Made by a program: the position numbers and the translations under genes. A DNA stretch of 6,329 nucleotides from Tagaea sp. (GTDB lineage Bacteria > Pseudomonadota > Alphaproteobacteria > CACIAM-22H2), in the NCBI GenBank assembly GCA_023653245.1, contig JAMNXK010000134.1, positions 1-6,329 on the forward strand. Reading direction: 5' to 3'. This document shows positions 4,440-6,329 of this stretch, in pieces. Within the stretch, counting starts at the first letter, position 1. Every line of letters begins with the position of its first letter. Under the pieces are notes generated by a model. That model saw only the letters and a program-made list of their open reading frames with translations, was not told the DNA's origin and ran no database searches.

Positions 4440-5975
4440 ATGGTCTATCGCCTGCCCGGCCGGTTGATTCGGCTCGCCAAGATCGCGCGCACCCTGCTCG
4501 CGCACGACGCGTTCGAGGCCTTCGGCATCGAGACGCTGTTCCCGCTCGCCGCGCGCATCGGCCATCGCTTGCGCAAATCGGGCCTGCCCGCGCGCCCCGG
4601 CGAGCGATTGGCGCTGGCGCTGACCGAACTCGGCCCCGGCTTCGTCAAGCTGGGCCAGGTCCTGTCGACGCGCGCGGATCTGGTGGGCGAAGCGGTGGCC
4701 TCCGATCTGTCGGAATTGCAGGATCGTCTCGCGCCGTTTCCCTTCGAGCGCGCGCGCGAGACGATCGAGCGCGAGCTCGGCCGGCCTTTGGAGGAAGTCT
4801 ACGCGAGCTTCGAGCAAACGCCCGTCGCCGCCGCGTCGATCGCGCAAGTCCATTTCGCGCGCACGCCGGAAGGCGAGGACGTCGCCGTCAAGGTCCTGCG
4901 GCCGGGCGTGGAGGCCGCTTTCGCGCGCGACGTCGATCTGCTCGCCTGGATCGCCAAGCTGGTCGAGCGTTTCGCGCCGTCCTTGCGCCGGCTGAAGCCG
5001 CAAGCCGTCGTGGCCACGTTGGCCGAGACCGTGCGGCTGGAGATGGATTTGCGCCTTGAGGCGGCGGCCTGCGACGAGCTCGCCAAGAATTTCGCGGGCG
5101 ACGCCGAGTTCCGCGTCCCGCGCGTCGATTGGACGCGCACCGCCAAGCGCACGCTGTGCACCGAGCGCATCCACGGCATTCCGGTCGACGAGCGCGACAA
5201 GCTGATCGCGGCCGGCCACGACCCGCAGGAGATCGTGGCGCGCGCCGCGCGCGCTTTTTTCCGCCAGGTGTTCCGCGACGGTTTTTTCCACGCCGACATG
5301 CATCCCGGGAACATCTTCGTGGCGGCGGACGGCACGCTGGTCGCGGTCGATTTCGGCATCATGGGGCGCATCGACGCGCCCACGCGCCTGCTGCTGGCCG
5401 ACATGCTCGCGGGCTTCCTCGCGCAAGACTACAAAAAGGTCGCCGAGGTGCATTTCCGCGCGGGCTTCGTGCCCGCCTCGCAAAGCGTGGGCGCCTTCGC
5501 CCAAGCCGCGCGCGCGATCGCCGAGCCGATCCTGGGCCTGCCCTTGGAGAAGATCTCGCTCGCCCGCCTGCTCGCCCAGCTCTTCGAGGTGACCGAGCAG
5601 TTCCAGATGGAAACCCAGCCGCAGCTGCTGCTGCTCCAAAAGAGCATGCTGATGTGCGAAGGCGTGGGGCGCAAACTCGACCCCGCGATCAATATGTGGT
5701 CGCTCGCCCGGCCGCTGATCGAGGAATGGATGACCGCCCATCGCGGGCCGCTGGCGCGCGGGCTGAGCGGGGCGGAGACTTTGCTCGCGCGGTTCGAGGA
5801 ACTCCCTGCCCTGATCGCCAATGTCGATCGCGCCGCCGCATTGATCGCCGATGGCGGGGTGCGGTTGCATCCCGACACGCTGGCGGCGTTCGGCGCCGGA
5901 CGCCGGCCCTCGCCCTGGCCGTGGGTTTTCGCGGGGGCGGCGGGCGCAGCGCTTATCTACTTGATTTTCAAGTAG
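4440..5975 (+). CDS. ubiB: UbiB: atypical kinase/ATPase for ubiquinone biosynthesis (ABC1/COQ8/ADCK family)
   Basis: UbiB is the protein-kinase-like ATPase required for aerobic ubiquinone synthesis; its exact biochemical target is unsettled. All hallmarks are present in the 511 residues: the KxGQ motif at 70-73 (FVKLGQVLSTRADL), the Ala-rich loop replacing the Gly-rich loop (VAAASIAQVH, 129-138), the invariant Lys151 in VAVKVLRPG, the EMDLRLEAA segment (201-209), the catalytic loop HADMHPGN (284-291) and the metal-binding DFG (304-306). One clear transmembrane helix ends the protein (about 493-510, WPWVFAGAAGAALIYLIF), followed by a single Lys. E. coli UbiB is longer (546 residues) and is usually drawn with two C-terminal helices; the 465-490 stretch here is not hydrophobic enough to be a second. 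It is therefore probably anchored in the inner membrane by a single tail helix. The ATG at 4440-4442 starts four bases after ubiE; the only ribosome-binding site is a weak GGCGGA inside ubiE. Confidence 0.97.
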   Translation: MVYRLPGRLIRLAKIARTLLAHDAFEAFGIETLFPLAARIGHRLRKSGLPARPGERLALALTELGPGFVKLGQVLSTRADLVGEAVASDLSELQDRLAPFPFERARETIERELGRPLEEVYASFEQTPVAAASIAQVHFARTPEGEDVAVKVLRPGVEAAFARDVDLLAWIAKLVERFAPSLRRLKPQAVVATLAETVRLEMDLRLEAAACDELAKNFAGDAEFRVPRVDWTRTAKRTLCTERIHGIPVDERDKLIAAGHDPQEIVARAARAFFRQVFRDGFFHADMHPGNIFVAADGTLVAVDFGIMGRIDAPTRLLLADMLAGFLAQDYKKVAEVHFRAGFVPASQSVGAFAQAARAIAEPILGLPLEKISLARLLAQLFEVTEQFQMETQPQLLLLQKSMLMCEGVGRKLDPAINMWSLARPLIEEWMTAHRGPLARGLSGAETLLARFEELPALIANVDRAAALIADGGVRLHPDTLAAFGAGRRPSPWPWVFAGAAGAALIYLIFK

Positions 5976-5990
5976 TTCATTCGCGGGCTA

Positions 5991-6019
5991 TTGCCGTTGC
6001 GAAGGGGGTGGATTAAAAT
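5991..6019 (+). promoter_or_regulatory. Sigma-70-type promoter of coaBC
   Basis: TTGCCG (5991-5996, four of six) and TAAAAT (6014-6019, five of six) are separated by exactly 17 bases. Transcription would begin near 6026, giving a leader of about 24 bases with the GGAGG at 6032-6036. This suggests coaBC can be expressed separately from ubiE-ubiB despite the 74-base gap. Confidence 0.6.
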
Positions 6020-6025
6020 GCCCCC
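6004..6025. repeat. G5/C5 inverted repeat over the coaBC -10 region
   Basis: GGGGG (6004-6008) and CCCCC (6021-6025) flank 12 bases that contain the predicted -10 hexamer TAAAAT. No T-run follows on the plus strand, so it is a poor terminator for ubiB. It could be an operator or part of ubiB mRNA 3' structure. Confidence 0.35.
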
Positions 6026-6031
6026 GTCTTT

Positions 6032-6036
6032 GGAGG
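6032..6036 (+). promoter_or_regulatory. Shine-Dalgarno site of coaBC, unusually far from the start
   Basis: GGAGG is a strong ribosome-binding core, but 13 bases separate it from the ATG at 6050; 5-9 is normal. An in-frame TGA at 6044-6046, two codons before the ATG, rules out any earlier start, and the next in-frame start candidate (TTG, 6071-6073) is further away. Confidence 0.55.
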
Positions 6037-6049
6037 TAAATCCTGAACC

Positions 6050-6329
6050 ATGTCCGCGCCGCCGCGTAGCTTGGCCGGCAAGCGCATTCTGCTCGTCGTC
6101 GCGGGCGGGATCGCGGCCTACAAGAGCCTGGATCTGATCCGCCGCTTGCGCGAGCGCGGCGCGTCGGTGCGCGTGGTGCTGACGGTGGCGGCCAAGGAAT
6201 TCGTGACACCCTTGAGTGCGAGCACGCTGTCGCGCGAACGGGTCTTCACCGATCTGTTCGACCTGACCGACGAGCACGAGATCGGCCATATCCGCCTGGC
6301 GCGCGATTGCGATCTGGTCGTCGTCGCCC
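6050..6329 (+). CDS. coaBC: Bifunctional phosphopantothenoylcysteine decarboxylase/phosphopantothenate-cysteine ligase, N-terminal part
   Basis: The window ends after 93 codons, so only part of the decarboxylase (CoaC) domain is seen. CoaBC joins cysteine to 4'-phosphopantothenate and decarboxylates the product with FMN to give 4'-phosphopantetheine, on the path to coenzyme A. Visible motifs are GKRILLVVAGGIAAYKSLDLIRRLRERG (10-37), the flavoprotein nucleotide-binding start, then VRVVLTVAAKEFVTPLSASTLS (40-61). His80 in EIGHIRLARDCDLVVVA (77-93) is the catalytic histidine of this family (His75 in E. coli). The ATG at 6050-6052 is fixed by an in-frame TGA two codons upstream. AGGIAAYK replaces the more common SGGIAAYK. 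It lies 74 bases after ubiB behind its own promoter. The ligase (CoaB) half would lie beyond the window; a stand-alone CoaC or a related flavoprotein decarboxylase cannot be formally excluded, but gene context favours CoaBC. Confidence 0.93.
   Translation, partial: MSAPPRSLAGKRILLVVAGGIAAYKSLDLIRRLRERGASVRVVLTVAAKEFVTPLSASTLSRERVFTDLFDLTDEHEIGHIRLARDCDLVVVA

Noticed and set aside
3647..4441. N-terminal extension of mutM to 541 codons through antisense ubiE
   Set aside because: MutM needs its MPELPEVE start with a free N-terminal proline for catalysis, so the start is at 3644-3646.
4158..5870. 570-codon minus-strand open frame antisense to ubiB
   Set aside because: It lies opposite the fully motif-supported ubiB; its His/Gln/Arg-rich sequence is the usual antisense artefact in GC-rich genes.
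6018..6137. 39-codon plus-strand frame starting in the coaBC promoter and overlapping its start
   Set aside because: It begins upstream of the predicted transcript start, has no ribosome-binding site and runs out of frame through coaBC; it is not a credible leader peptide.

Overview
The window is about 6.3 kb of GC-rich DNA (roughly two-thirds G+C by eye) from the chromosome of an alphaproteobacterium. The gene order coaBC - ubiB - ubiE <-> mutM - small secreted protein - enoyl-CoA hydratase - rpsT is, from general knowledge, the block that sits next to dnaA in Caulobacter, rhizobia and Rhodospirillales-type genomes. The GC content and protein sequences would fit a Rhodospirillales-like organism, but genus or species cannot be named from this sequence alone.

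Layout. A divergent centre at about 3647-3709 splits the window. Leftward (minus strand) run mutM (2816-3646), a 115-residue exported protein of unknown function (2450-2797) and a crotonase-type enoyl-CoA hydratase (1667-2443). These three are closely spaced and probably form one operon. rpsT (ribosomal protein S20, 1291-1557) follows with its own near-consensus sigma-70 promoter. Beyond rpsT lies an 809-base stretch (482-1290) without a convincing gene, then a single-domain rhodanese (11-481). Rightward (plus strand) run ubiE (3710-4435) and ubiB (4440-5975), four bases apart, then a well-formed promoter and the first 93 codons of coaBC (6050 to the window end).

Roles. ubiE and ubiB serve ubiquinone biosynthesis, and coaBC makes 4'-phosphopantetheine for coenzyme A. 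The hydratase acts on coenzyme A thioesters, mutM repairs oxidised guanine, and rpsT is part of the 30S ribosome. Most of the window is therefore housekeeping.

I see no phage, insertion sequence, CRISPR array, toxin-antitoxin or defence system. The points that merit a second look are: the gene-poor stretch where dnaA would be expected, with its palindrome, GANTC cluster and alternating CG tracts; the MutM zinc finger, in which the last cysteine position is arginine; a possible leaderless GTG start of ubiE; and the unnamed secreted protein downstream of mutM.
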